Shown piece after piece: positions 15,527-26,357 of a DNA stretch of 64,000 nt. The stretch is taken from positions 868,001-932,000 of the forward strand of contig MU385721.1 of NCBI GenBank assembly GCA_022497155.1, written 5' to 3'. The notes under the pieces are model-generated. The model was not told the origin of the DNA. It worked only from the letters and a program-made list of their open reading frames with translations, and searched no databases. How positions within the stretch are numbered: the stretch's first letter is position 1; every line of letters begins with the position of its first letter. Both the position numbers and the translations under genes were made by a program. This DNA comes from Whalleya microplaca. Lineage: Eukaryota > Ascomycota > Sordariomycetes > Xylariales > Xylariaceae.

Positions 15527-16226
15527 ATGCAGTTCAAGCAACTTATCACGGCCTTCGCTGTCATGTGCGGCGCAAGCATGACACTTGCTCAGGAGCATGG
15601 CGAATTCGCAGACCACAACGGCCTCGTGATTCGATACCACCAACTTGCGCGTGGTGTATGGACTGGCGTTCCAGCTGACGAATGGGACGACGAAAGTATG
15701 CCTTCTTTGCCTCGCCTCTATGTTGCACTCACTAATAGTAATAGTTCACCAACGCTCCGACGAGGTGTGGGAGCTTGGCCACTTGGCCACTCGTTCCAGC
15801 TATGAGCTCGTAGCAGAACTCGAGGGCCGCAATCTTAAAGGCCAATGTCAAGCAGTCTTTGGGTGCGCCAAGGAGTATACCCGGGCCACCGTCTCTGCTG
15901 GTTATTGGCTGTGGCTCGCAGCCGCAGAGAAAGCCGCAGACAACGGTGGACGATCCCTGATGAAGTTCCTCGACCGTCCATTCTGGGCCAACGCCGGTGG
16001 TGTTGCCATTGCAGGAACCATCTCTGGCCAGATTAACAAGGCAGCGAGCTCGTGCAGCACTTCGAGCTCCGAAGCTGATGTGGTAGGCTCTGCTGTGGCC
16101 GCAGCGGTTGCTGCTCACCCAAATGCGTCTGAGCTTTCAGTGACTGTCAAGGGAACCAATGGAGCTTGGACGGTTACTCTTGCGGCTGGACCTGCTGGCA
16201 AAGCACCAAATGCCACTTGCAATTAA
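15527..16226 (+). CDS. Secreted protein of unknown family (216 aa)
   Basis: Exon 15527-15695, intron 15696-15744 (GTATGC...AATAG), exon 15745-16226; the joined frame is intact. Residues 1-21 form a signal peptide (MQFKQLITAFAVM...LAQ). The mature protein has four cysteines (GQC, FGC, SSC and the penultimate residue), a Trp-rich segment (GYWLWLAAAEKA) around 110-125, an alanine/serine-rich stretch, and a C-terminal segment predicted as alternating strands (SELSVTVKGTNGAWTVTLAAG). An NxS/T site (NATC) lies at the end. I do not recognise the family. It is the third secreted-protein gene within 8 kb in this gene-poor region. Confidence 0.8.
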
Positions 16227-17741
16227 ACAACTACAGATGTTTAGGGCTCAGTAATGAACCTAGATATATAGGCTCTGTGTAACGCGGTTTATGTATTGTG
16301 TCTGAAGGAGAAAGTTGGCAGTCATTGTTTCAATGTACAATAGGTGTTTTTTTTACGATGTTAGCCTTTTCCATATCAAGCTGTGGATGATTAGAATGGG
16401 CTAGTATGAAGCTTTCAGTCTTAACTTGACAGAAGCTCATGGGCCCTCAATGAAATTCACTCGTTACAGTTAAACTTGAAGAAATCGGTATTCGTCGTAT
16501 CCGTGAAAGCTCAATGGTTTACCTACATGTTCCGGCAAACGTGCATATACAGAAACCAAAGTAACCTTGCCTATATAGGAAATGAGCTATAGCTTAGGTA
16601 GCTTTACCTTCACCTCGGCAATTACGTATCGGAGTTTTTTGTTGCCAATACATTATACATGTAAGCACGTACTCGCAGTACCTAAAGTATCTAGGTAGAA
16701 TCGAATTATTAGTCTAATGGATCGGATCCACACACAGCTTCTCTAACAGGTACCAGGAGTCAGCAATTGGGCAGCTCTTTGCGGCCTGAGACTAGCTCCC
16801 AGTCCCTGATTACTAGTAGCTGAACGCCATAGGGTTTAAGACTTTAGCAACTGTTAACACATAGATAGATCATCCTCACACATCAGTCAATTGAACATTA
16901 CCTATACAGAATTGCATAGTATATATTAGCCTACATTCGGAACACGTTAATTTTAGGTTTGGAACACGCTTACTTGTCACGGTAATAATACCTGTATTGG
17001 GTAAGTACTCTATCCAGGAAATTGTATAAGACGGTCCCAGCAATCCTGCGCCTCTCAATTACCCACTATGGAGTACATCATCATCCTTTCTTTCTGATCC
17101 ACCTTAACCCTCTTAACAAGCGCGGTTTTATTCCCTCACAATCCAAAAGCATTATGCCCAAGCCTGCAAAGCCTTCTAGCAGCTGGATTAAACAAGGCTA
17201 AGAGCAGTATTTTCCCACCATGACCTCCGCTGAATCGGGTTAGCCTACGGCACTGCATATTGATCATCTACCTATGTAGGCTTTCTTAACTTTAAAATAG
17301 AGTTCTCACGGTTATTCCAGAATCACTAGGTATGAGTTCTAGGCTATTACGGAATCGTGGCAGAATCTGTGGGTTTATAAGGCTCCCCTGAGCAAGTTCT
17401 GCCGACGAGAAACATACAGTGATATCCACAGAGCATGTTATTATTTAGACTGACGGAGCATCCTAACTAGTCACTATAACCTAGTCAGTCGATTAGACGA
17501 ACGAGGCGTTGTGGGTGGCTCCCAAGTAGCTTTCATTCTTCATCAGTATTTACTGAATATACTCTAAACATAGTGTCCATCGTCTTCTCGGCCAGTCTTT
17601 GCAAGTTCACTCCATTCCTCAAATAGTCAAATACGAAGTTCTACAGTACAGTACAGTACAGTACAGTACAGTACAGTACAGTACAGTAGATGTCACTTTG
17701 CCGTTTCCGAGAAACAGTTGAACAACCACTCTCAAATCCCC
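16227..17741. other. Convergent intergenic region
   Basis: AT-rich spacer between convergent genes. No gene seen. It contains a pentanucleotide repeat at its right end. Confidence 0.6.
17642..17689. repeat. (TACAG)n microsatellite
   Basis: More than nine perfect copies of TACAG, ending 52 bp beyond the stop codon of the minus-strand gene at 17742, so probably within its 3' UTR. Confidence 0.92.
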
Positions 17742-18467
17742 TCAGATCTTCGCTGCTCCTAGCAAACTTTCTTGTTCCTCTGCCCCATCCCGTTCTCCGC
17801 CATGTGCGCTCTCCGCGTCCTCCAACTCATCCCACTCTCCATCATCCTTCCTCTTCTTCTCTGCGCCAGGGATTTCTTCGCCAAGGTCTGAACGGGCTGA
17901 AGCACCAGGTTGCAGCTCACGTAGTTGAAGGACATAAAGCACCTGCATCGAGAGCAGGAGAATGCCCAGCCCCAACACAGCCGCCCATGCGGCTAGCATG
18001 ACAACCGTAGTGAACAAGTAGAATAGAATGCTCAAGATGCGCAACTTCGCCTGCGGAAATAAAGCCTTGAACATTGCGGCTGACACCCGCCAAGCCGTCT
18101 TGATGACCCAGTAGCCCTCAAGGAGCTGCATCGGTACAACCAGACTGCACAAGACGACGGCGAGGATCTGACGAGGGCGTGAGGTGATGTGCGGCTGTAG
18201 CCACAGATGCTTGCGGTCAGAAGTGGTTCCAGAGCTCCGCGTGGGTTCGGAATTAGGCATTTGTTGAGAGCTTGGTCTGGGTTCAGAGCTAGGAGTGTCA
18301 TCATTCGACGCCTTGACCGCCTTAGGCTCTTTCTCAGACTCGATGAATAGTTCTACCTGCTGATTTGTCCAGTAGGCATTTATGCCGATGATAATACCAA
18401 GGACCCAGAACATGTCGGTGGACAGGTACTCGTACAAGGCTGGGTCATGGTACCATTTGGTCGACAT
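17742..18467 (-). CDS. Hypothetical multi-pass membrane protein (241 aa)
   Basis: Unrecognised. The start is placed at 18467 (context CAACATG, then MSTKWYHDPALYEY); the frame remains open 25 codons further to 18542, so a longer form is possible. One hydrophobic helix lies near residues 19-36 (FWVLGIIIGINAYW). A polar Ser/Pro-rich linker follows at about 45-85. Then come helices near 100-120 (ILAVVLCSLVVPMQLLEGYW) and 140-180 (ILSILFYLFTTVVMLAAWAAV...). A strongly charged tail at about 195-241 is rich in Glu, Asp and Lys. No catalytic motif is visible. It is probably an integral membrane protein of fungi only. Confidence 0.65.
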   Translation of the reverse strand: MSTKWYHDPALYEYLSTDMFWVLGIIIGINAYWTNQQVELFIESEKEPKAVKASNDDTPSSEPRPSSQQMPNSEPTRSSGTTSDRKHLWLQPHITSRPRQILAVVLCSLVVPMQLLEGYWVIKTAWRVSAAMFKALFPQAKLRILSILFYLFTTVVMLAAWAAVLGLGILLLSMQVLYVLQLRELQPGASARSDLGEEIPGAEKKRKDDGEWDELEDAESAHGGERDGAEEQESLLGAAKI

Positions 18468-19285
18468 GTTGAAGGTGGTAAAATCAATGAATGGATTAAG
18501 TCTCTGGAAGCTGGATAGAGAAACAGTTGGGACTTTGTTCACAATAAGGATTACGATATTTTATGCTCGAGATTTAGGACACGTTCTAGGTAATTTGTCG
18601 ATCTGTGCGGCTGTGCCACCCATATGTCAGCTAACGGTTTAAGGTTGCTGCCTGTAGGATTCGACTGAAGCCTGTGATGACATGCCTTTATAAAGATAAA
18701 GCTGTGGGTTGATCTGATGTAGCAAATTCCCGTCATTGGCTCGATCGCATGTTCTTCTCGTGAGCCTAGCCAGGGGCCCTAGCAATAGTCCCCGTCTGCA
18801 ACCCCCGCATCACCACGTCAGCCCCAGCAACTAGTCACTGCTAGCTGGCTAGTCAATCCTACAACGGTTGATTGTCAAGTGTTGAAGTCTATAAATATAT
18901 AAATACCATACTGCGCATACGACTAGTATAATGAGCTCAAAACCGTTATGCTGATCAACTGCTCATCATCCAATCTGCTTCTTGGTTCTATTATCTAACC
19001 CAGTAAGCTAAAAGTCACAGTGTGCATTACATGGTCTCTGACAGTCTCTTACGGCTAGCTTTGTGAAAATCATTGTTGGCGCGCCGTCAATGCTGATGGT
19101 TCTGCCTTGTCGCGGGATACATGTATGGAGCTGAATTCGGGACCGACTGTCGTTGGCACCGCGAGCTGTCAGATCAGAAGGAACACAGTACTGGTTCAAC
19201 AATGTGCTGCATTACCTGGCCGTTTCAGTCCAGTTCCGCGATATCCGCGAATACCTACGTCATAACACAAACCGTGGACTATAGG

Positions 19286-19785
19286 CTCCCACCAGGTAGG
19301 AAGGGTCTCCCGGCTACGATTTCGCCCTCGTTCAATGCCGTTCTCCTCGAGGTGAACGAGGGAGATAGTAGGAGGTTCATAAAACTCACCGATGAGATGC
19401 CATTATCTTATATGCGGCCCATTGCTTTGCCTTGCCACTCATTCAATAATGAAGGGATCTTTGGAGGAGGACAGTGAATATCATGAAGTCTCTGTGGCCA
19501 TACCAACCCGATGGATATTCTGCACATATAAATCCCTATAGCACATGTGGGAACACTTCCCCGGATCTACTATGATCGTGAAATCTCTCTACAATCGTGG
19601 ATCTCGATTTGCTCGATGTTCGAGCTCACTCCCGCGGAGATCTATGGCAGGATGTTGGGGTACATGAATAACGGCAAGTTCCTTTGAACGGCAACTTCCT
19701 TTGGACGTCTCTAGGGCTTTTCGGTGGGTTGAGAAATCTACACTTCATGAAGTTTGGGCCGAGTATCGCAATCTATACTGAAGGC
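19286..19785 (+). pseudogene. Probable decayed cytochrome P450 N-terminal fragment
   Basis: Scattered P450-like pieces in plus-strand frames with stops and frame changes. LPPGRKGLP (19286-19312) matches the proline-rich hinge (PPGPxGLP). From 19572, MIVKSL...ARCSSSLPRRSMAG resembles the N-terminal RSSxYSDRPxxxMAG block of fungal P450s. Then NNGKFLWTSLG...LRNLHFMKFGP (19669 on) resembles the xPYGxRFRxLRKLxxxxFG block. A 17-base tandem duplication (19671-19704) disrupts the last part. No haem-binding region is seen. The assignment rests on motif resemblance only. Confidence 0.38.
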
Positions 19786-20198
19786 GAGCTGTAGATACAT
19801 TTATCTGTTGCTCTCATGCTTTGGCATACCCTCGCGCATCATTCGTTCTGAGGGCTCAGGGAGTGCATGTCAACAACATTTTACAGTCCAGTATGGGCTA
19901 CACCCACTCTGACTTGGGCTCCTTGATGTCTTTAACGACATTGGGCATCAAATTCATTGTGATATAATTAAAAATAAAATAAAAACTCACAGTTAAGATA
20001 TGTATTCTCCAAGTGCACTGAAGATACCATATATGTCTCGCAGAACACAGATAGATGCTGGTCTTTGGTAGGAAGCGATGGCCACCACTACAGGCTGACA
20101 ATGTATTCGGGATTATGTGTGAATGTAGATGCAGGAACCATTAACTGTTACAACCACCCATTCCTGAATATCCCCGCAACCAGCTACCACGTGATTTA

Positions 20199-20266
20199 TG
20201 GTCGCCAAGAGGGATAGTGGCTTGGCGACCAAATGGTCGCCAAGGCCCTTAGTGGCTTGGCGTCCA
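20199..20266. repeat. Two tandem hairpins with the same 11-base arms
   Basis: TGGTCGCCAAG at 20199-20209 pairs perfectly with CTTGGCGACCA at 20221-20231. Two bases later the arm recurs (20234-20244) and pairs with CTTGGCGTCCA (20256-20266) with one mismatch. Both loops are 11 bases and similar (ending in AGTGG). This looks like a duplicated palindromic unit, possibly transposon ends. Confidence 0.85.
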
Positions 20267-21000
20267 AGTCCCATTTACTAGGAAGCTATTCAGATATAAA
20301 AGACTGCGTTTCGCCGTCCCTTAGATAGTCTCTCTTTTGCTAGCCAGCGATCAATCTAAGTATTTTACCTTTCACGCCTTCTGTTATCTCAAATCAAGAC
20401 CTGTGGTAACGGCTTCGTTACATTAACATCTTCCAAAAACTTAATGAACAAGATCATACCAATAGAAGGCCCAGTACCGCCCTGTCCTTGGGGTGCCCTC
20501 TTCCCGTGGTACAGACCAGCTACTGAAATATTGCGATATATAATATTCGCTGTAAGGTTAATAAACGGTAGAACTTTTGTGATACAATATGTTTCGATAT
20601 TTCGGTGCACCTTAAAAGTAATTCTCGTGTCTAACTATAGTAGATACACACCTTTTTATCAACGCGTCGGCTACGTTCTAGTGTATGTTTACTTAACTTA
20701 TAGGAGTAACCTCTAAATGGGCACAATGGAACTGCGATAGGGGCCGAGGTAAAAGTAGCATTTAATCATTATGAATTGTAATCTCGTGGTTCGAATATAC
20801 TTGGTCAGTCATGCTAATCTGCTGCTTTAATCTGTGTGGCCGGAGTCGTGGTATGCACCAAAAATGGGAAGCCACCTTCAAATGTTCAGGAGCGTTACTT
20901 TCGTGTGAATTGGTACGAATATTAGCTCTCATGGTCCCCGGCGTCCTAAGAAATCCTCTCCAGCTCCCTAGAAGCATACGAGGATTATCGGCCGTTCTAT

Positions 21001-21477
21001 GAGCGCCCCAAGAAAACGGTAACCAACTCCTGCTCGCTGATGGCAAGCTCGCGGCGCAGTTCATCCTCTGAGAGAGCATACAGACGGTCGATCATGTTTC
21101 CTTATACCGCGATCGTAACTGTCTGTATCTCCTTCATAGCCAGTAAAGCATTTAACTCGGCCTTGACCTCAACGAATCGCTCATGACCCGCTCGTCAACA
21201 AGACGATTCCGACAACATGATGGAGGTGGGCACCATAGAGTCATCGGCCTTGCTGGTAGCCACCGGAATCAATTCCCACGAACCTGAAATTCTGGATCAC
21301 TAGCTCTTCTGATGTGGGACTTAGGGTGGGTTGGAGACCTCCCGGCCTATAGCGAACCATTTACATCAGCAAGGTCGACTTTCCAGCGTTGTTTAGTCCG
21401 TGAATGAGGATCTTCGTCCGCTTGTTAACCAGACCGAGAATTATCATGAAGCTGTAGACACAATCGAGAATCCCCAT
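21001..21477 (-). pseudogene. Intronless pseudogene of the COPII small GTPase SAR1
   Basis: SAR1 recruits the COPII coat for ER export. On the minus strand from the ATG at 21477 the reading gives a SAR1 N terminus (MGILDCVYSFM..LGLVNK) and then the P-loop block GLNNAGKSTLL. Next are [12 protein letters not shown] (switch I region), [14 protein letters not shown] (switch II, family DLGGHQQ), a frameshift near 21185-21200, HERFVEVKAELNALLAM, and SEDELRRELA near 21070-21045. Premature stops occur at about 21361, 21241 and 21103. Spacing between motifs equals that of the protein, with no room for introns, although SAR1 genes in fungi as I know them carry introns; a retrocopy is therefore possible. 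The P-loop has Asn for Asp and switch II is altered, so it is not functional. Confidence 0.88.
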
Positions 21478-23463
21478 CTTGCTGGTAGGTACCGGAACTT
21501 CTGCTTGTTGTCCAAGCTAAGGATATTGAAATGGCAATCGGTACCAGACAAGAATAGCCGCCCAAGAACCATGTCTCTTTTCGCGCAATAGTAGGGCCAA
21601 ATCTCATATGGGATCGATATATGTAAAGGTATTAGGTTACCTAAGCACACACAACCTACTCAAGTATTCCTCATACACTGAATAAGGTAGCAGGGGGAGA
21701 TGTTCATACGTTCTCTTTTCTTATCACGGGTGTGTGTCTTTTGAGGATAGATTGTGTGGTTAGGAGTCCCGGTGTGAACTTTGGGAAAACATTTGGACTT
21801 TCCAGGTGGTAGCGGTATAAACTTTGGGCATACGACTCAATTGGTACCCCAACCGGCTTTAGGGGCCCTACGGTATAACCCCTATACCATTACAGAGAGA
21901 TACAGCAGTGCGTGCTTCGGCATCCGCATCATTTTTAGTTATATGGGCCATCATAACGTTTGCCTACTCATAGCCAATAATGTAAAATGGACGTTGGATT
22001 CTCTTAGGAGCCCCTTTATCAGGGCTACAACACCAGTGAGTGGGTGATCCTAAGGTCATAGGCATTGCATTCAACTTATGTGTACCAGCTATTGCTTTGT
22101 TGTACATATCTCCAATTAAAGACAAATTTAGACAGAATGTTATTACCTTCTTGATTATATTCCAACTTTAGCTCCAAGAAGAGGAACTATATGTATGTAT
22201 GATTCCCTACTACATCACATTGCAGCTAGCTCTAGGCATGTTACCTATTACCCCATCCTGAAACTACGCCTAGGCCCATATGCGAAGATATATCCCCTGG
22301 CACAGCAGCCCCTTTTTTTGTTAGGACGTACTTGAGATAACGCGCCACTCAGCGCCCTCAATAACCATAGAACCCAAAAGCGCGTACCATGTTTGAGAGT
22401 CAATATTCTGCAGCCCTTGATGTCTATCTGCCTTCTAGGCATAGACAGGCTTGAAAGATGGAACAGGGAAGCGCATACTCTCTAGACTACAAATTCTTCA
22501 GGACCCAGCCCAGGTAGTTTCGCTAAGTAACACGACACCTATTTTGTCCATGGTGGTCTCCACGAGTAGGTAGGTAGGTAGTGATCCGGCTTGCCGTTCC
22601 TTGATTTGATAGCATACCTATATACTTGAGGGGCTACACTTGGATATGCCACACGAATGCTCGGATTGGACGCCGGTCACATTGCAAATGCCATAGGAAA
22701 AGTTGAAGTAATAATCAGTATAGCGGTAGTGCACATCTTGATACAAGACTGTTACGGAGTTGTCCAGCCTATTCCCTTCTATGGCGACCGTGATGGACTA
22801 TCTGTTAATACGGAGGCCGACAAGACGTAACCCCTTAAGAGCGACCTGATTGACGGAACGGCGTCACAAAGCGCTCATTGGTAGTACATCCTGAAGTAGA
22901 TTGAGCTACGACAGTGCTATATCTTTTGGGCACCGAGTGGTATGTACATAAACTCGGGAGGTTCCGAATTGCTCGACCAAAAGAAAGGTCAGCATATTCA
23001 GTATACCAGGTATTCTTTTACAATGTTCATATCTGCAAGTTTGGCTTGCCGTTGCCCCCCTCCCCCCATCTCGCTTTCTAATCCAAACATACACGTCCGG
23101 ACAACCAACCTCCCTCCAGGTCGTGACCTAGAATACTCTCGTGAGCCCCCTTGGGAAAAAAGGACCGTCCGGTTCAAAAGAGGGCAATCTTCATCCAGGC
23201 GCTCATCTCGCAAAAAGATATGATAGCCCCCTCCCTCCCTCTAAAAGCCCATGCTTATGCCCGCGAATCCATGCATCAATGAACATAGGGAAAATTCCCA
23301 GGTTATGTGACAGAGCCTCAACTAAGCAGTCGCCAAGTGATTGAACCTCGGCATTTCAACTTAGCGATAGGGGCATATGTGTACATGCGCGAACATCCAC
23401 TTTGGACTACATGCCTCTGGAATTGCCGCGCAGAGGTTCTATGGGAGTGACGAGATCCAGAGC

Positions 23464-25116
23464 CTAGGGAGACTTCTCGTCGTCTTTCTTAGCTGGTTTG
23501 TTCCCCTCACGATATGTGGCCAGCTTCTCGCCTAGGTATCGGAAGCCGCGGCTAAACCCGGCCGTGATAAAGCTCTTGATACTTTGCGTTGTGCTGGGCC
23601 AATTGATCGTCTTCCTGATGACGTCGCGGATATTCTTGCGGAGAGCTTCCGGCGCATCTTGCGCCAGACGCTGCTCGAAACCACCGCCCTGTTGTCGCTT
23701 GAAAGAATGAGAATCTTCATTCTTACTCTCCTCTAACATCTTGTTGAATTCAAGCTGAGGGATTTGGAATTTCTTCTGGTATTCGAAGTATAATTTGGCG
23801 CGGAAGGCCTTTGGTAGACGGCGCACCATATTGCCGCGTTTCACGGGGTCCATATCTTGTTGTATGTTCAAAACGGCATCTGTGTTGGTGACCCAATCGG
23901 GTTTGCTACAAGCTGGATCGTTATAATCCACATTGGGGAGTGATTCAACTAGAGGCGCATAGAGTCGCCGGAAATTCAACATGTTGTTATTGACGATATT
24001 GGCAACCTTCTTCGGATTTTCAGTGGGAAAAGCCATGCGCGGGTCGCCCAAATAGCTTATCCCTGCGATAGTCGCGTAAAGCTCACGCTCGGTGAAAGTT
24101 GGAGGAAGTAGTAGGAGCGCTGTTCGCAATGCAGACAGGAGGTTGATCTGGTTCGCAAGACGAACTTTGGGATCGTCTCGTAGAATTTTGACTGGTTTAT
24201 GTAGACGACCAGCAAGATACAGTGTGTTCCACTCGCTTAGGTCCTTACACAAGGTGTCGATATTGACGACACCATATTTGATTAATATCCCGTCGACGGT
24301 TACATAAGGATTGAAATAGACACCAGCGCCCCATTTGTCCTGCACGTATGATACCGCAGCCGAACCGAGCGACCCCAGCATAGAATAGTGGTCACGATGT
24401 TGCATCAAGTTCAGTGAATGCCAATGCTGGGTATACGAAACGCCGAAGATGAAGTCGATCATCTTGGGAGAGCCATCCTGGGCCTTCTGCACGGCAATAG
24501 GCGCCTTGGGGTGAACAGCCTTTATCTCAGCTTCCGTTGGTGTATCGCCTTTCGATTGGGGAAAGACGCCGGAGCCATATGCGAAGGCATATCGAATTGG
24601 AGCTCTGAATCTCCACAGGAGTTGGCGCAAGACTTCCTTGAACTCGCGGTCAATGACCATATGCTGGTTTACCCCAAAGTTGTCATACGGAAGCTCTGTG
24701 AACTTTTCTATGTCGAAGTTTGGTTTCTCTTCCCAATCGAATGCTGACGGGCCAGCGGCGGTTGAGGACGAGGCGGAGGAAGTCGGAGACTTTTGCGAAT
24801 GGGGCTCATCTGGGGATTTCGCAGCAGTCGAGGCGGAGTCGCTCGCTGTTTCTTTGTCGCGGGCAGCCTTAGAGACCTGAGAAGGAGAATCTTTGGGTGT
24901 GTCGGTTGCGTAGGTACGGGAAGATAATCTCGCCGTCGGTATAAATCGCGGGGCATTGGAGCTGAGCGGAGCAGAAAATGGCGCTTGTACGGAACGTATG
25001 CAATAGGTTCTTGAGTGTCGGACGGGAAAAGACAATGAAATGCGAGGCGCGGTGGTATGAATGCGTAGAACTGGAGTTCCGCCAAAGGCAGGAGAAGGTA
25101 TTGGGCGCAAAGCCAT
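23464..25116 (-). CDS. TAM41: Mitochondrial CDP-diacylglycerol synthase Tam41 (Mmp37 family)
   Basis: Makes CDP-diacylglycerol from phosphatidic acid and CTP at the matrix face of the inner mitochondrial membrane, the first committed step towards cardiolipin. Single exon, 550 residues. An Arg/Ser-rich presequence and low-complexity Ser/Ala region cover about 1-130. The conserved domain starts at FDWEEKPNFDIEKFTELPYDNFG. It contains the nucleotidyltransferase motif AFAYGSGVFPQ and a conserved Asp in MIDFIFGVSYTQHWHSLN. LGSLGSAAVSYVQDKWGAGVYFNPYV-region residues and the C-terminal STTQSIKSFITAGFSRGFRYLGEKL segment are typical of the family. It is divergent from the MAD1 gene across a 1.24 kb shared upstream region. 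Longer than yeast Tam41 mainly because of the N-terminal extension. Confidence 0.93.
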   Translation of the reverse strand: MALRPIPSPAFGGTPVLRIHTTAPRISLSFPVRHSRTYCIRSVQAPFSAPLSSNAPRFIPTARLSSRTYATDTPKDSPSQVSKAARDKETASDSASTAAKSPDEPHSQKSPTSSASSSTAAGPSAFDWEEKPNFDIEKFTELPYDNFGVNQHMVIDREFKEVLRQLLWRFRAPIRYAFAYGSGVFPQSKGDTPTEAEIKAVHPKAPIAVQKAQDGSPKMIDFIFGVSYTQHWHSLNLMQHRDHYSMLGSLGSAAVSYVQDKWGAGVYFNPYVTVDGILIKYGVVNIDTLCKDLSEWNTLYLAGRLHKPVKILRDDPKVRLANQINLLSALRTALLLLPPTFTERELYATIAGISYLGDPRMAFPTENPKKVANIVNNNMLNFRRLYAPLVESLPNVDYNDPACSKPDWVTNTDAVLNIQQDMDPVKRGNMVRRLPKAFRAKLYFEYQKKFQIPQLEFNKMLEESKNEDSHSFKRQQGGGFEQRLAQDAPEALRKNIRDVIRKTINWPSTTQSIKSFITAGFSRGFRYLGEKLATYREGNKPAKKDDEKSP

Positions 25117-26357
25117 AGCAGATCTATCGGTTTGAGCTGGCTTAGAGAAGACGAGGCGGTTGCGGTATACGGTACTGTAGAGCAGGGCAGAGTTGCAAGA
25201 AGAGAAGACTGGAGAGTTCCAATGGCAGCAGAGGCCGCAATAGTGTTACCGCAAGAATGTATCCATGTGGATTGAAGCCTCGTATGGCGACCTGAGGTAT
25301 TCGAAATGTTGGAGGTCAAATAACAAGAACGTCGGCTTGCAAGTTATAATAATAAGAGGTGTTTGTTTGATAGGTTAAGACTTTAAGCTAGGTTATACGT
25401 CAAAGTCAGCAACCATCCATCGTCAGAGCTGTGCAGTGGAGCACTTGGCAGAGCCCAGCAGCCCAGGAACTGGCCGTACTGACGTGAGATCGTGCCAGGG
25501 GTTCTTCTACCCGGGGCCGGTGCTACGGAGCTCGGCAGCTCGGTCTTTGCTTTCTTTGCATGTTTCCGATCCACTTACATCGAAGTAATCCGTACATGTA
25601 CCTCATGTCATTCGATACTTACCTAGGTAAGACATTCTCAATACAATCTCAATACAAAGATAGCATGACAGAGTCCCTTTGGTTTGTCACAGATGCAAGT
25701 AGAACCCCCTTTAAAGCTTTTTCATCATACTATATAAATTATGAAATATTGAACTTGATACCAATAGCGAAATAGCTCCCACCACTACATGTAATATGTG
25801 TGTCGAAGTACATGTAGCTCATACAACACCGAGGTACCTTGGGCGTTTGCACGTGGGTGCTACAAGGAACCATCCAGTCAATCCAGCCAATGGCGTTTGA
25901 ATATATTCAGAAATAGAAGACAGGAAACTGTGTACGCAGAACACCGGGAAGGCTTGTTTCACTCCTCGTTCTCATCGGGCAAGTGCACATGGTAAGCCTC
26001 TAGGTAGGGTTACACACATATGTGAGTACATGTACCTAGCAAACCCATGAGAATGCTACGACCTAATCGAGTCTTTCATTGTTAGTTATAACAAAGGACA
26101 CGGCGTTAAAACCACATGAAAGGTTTCCTCATAATGCAAAAAAGGCATCGTATTAAGACCTCTCATCTTAACAAGGTATCTTTTGCAAGAAGATAAATCT
26201 GAAATCTCAGGTTCCTTGTACCTACAAGTGAAGTGGGACCTTGTTGGACTGATTGACTCTGACTTGACAGCTTGAGCAGACAGCAAGAGCAACCGTTGAA
26301 AGTCGCACTCAACCTTAAATAAGACAGATTATATAAGGCACGTGACTTCCACGCAAC
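25117..26357. promoter_or_regulatory. Divergent upstream region of TAM41 and MAD1
   Basis: Shared 1.24 kb between two divergent starts. No gene is supported. The sequence is AT-rich on the MAD1 side, and no specific operator could be assigned. Confidence 0.5.

Larger units (their letters stand above)
18468..23463. other. Gene-free stretch with relics
   Basis: About 5 kb without an intact gene. Inside are a probable cytochrome P450 relic, a pair of hairpins and an inactivated SAR1 copy (listed separately). The rest is uninformative, with TAGGTAGGTA-type short repeats near 22570. Confidence 0.6.

Noticed and set aside
22248..22442. 64-codon minus-strand frame in the gene-free region
   Set aside because: No start context, domain or splice extension to support a gene.
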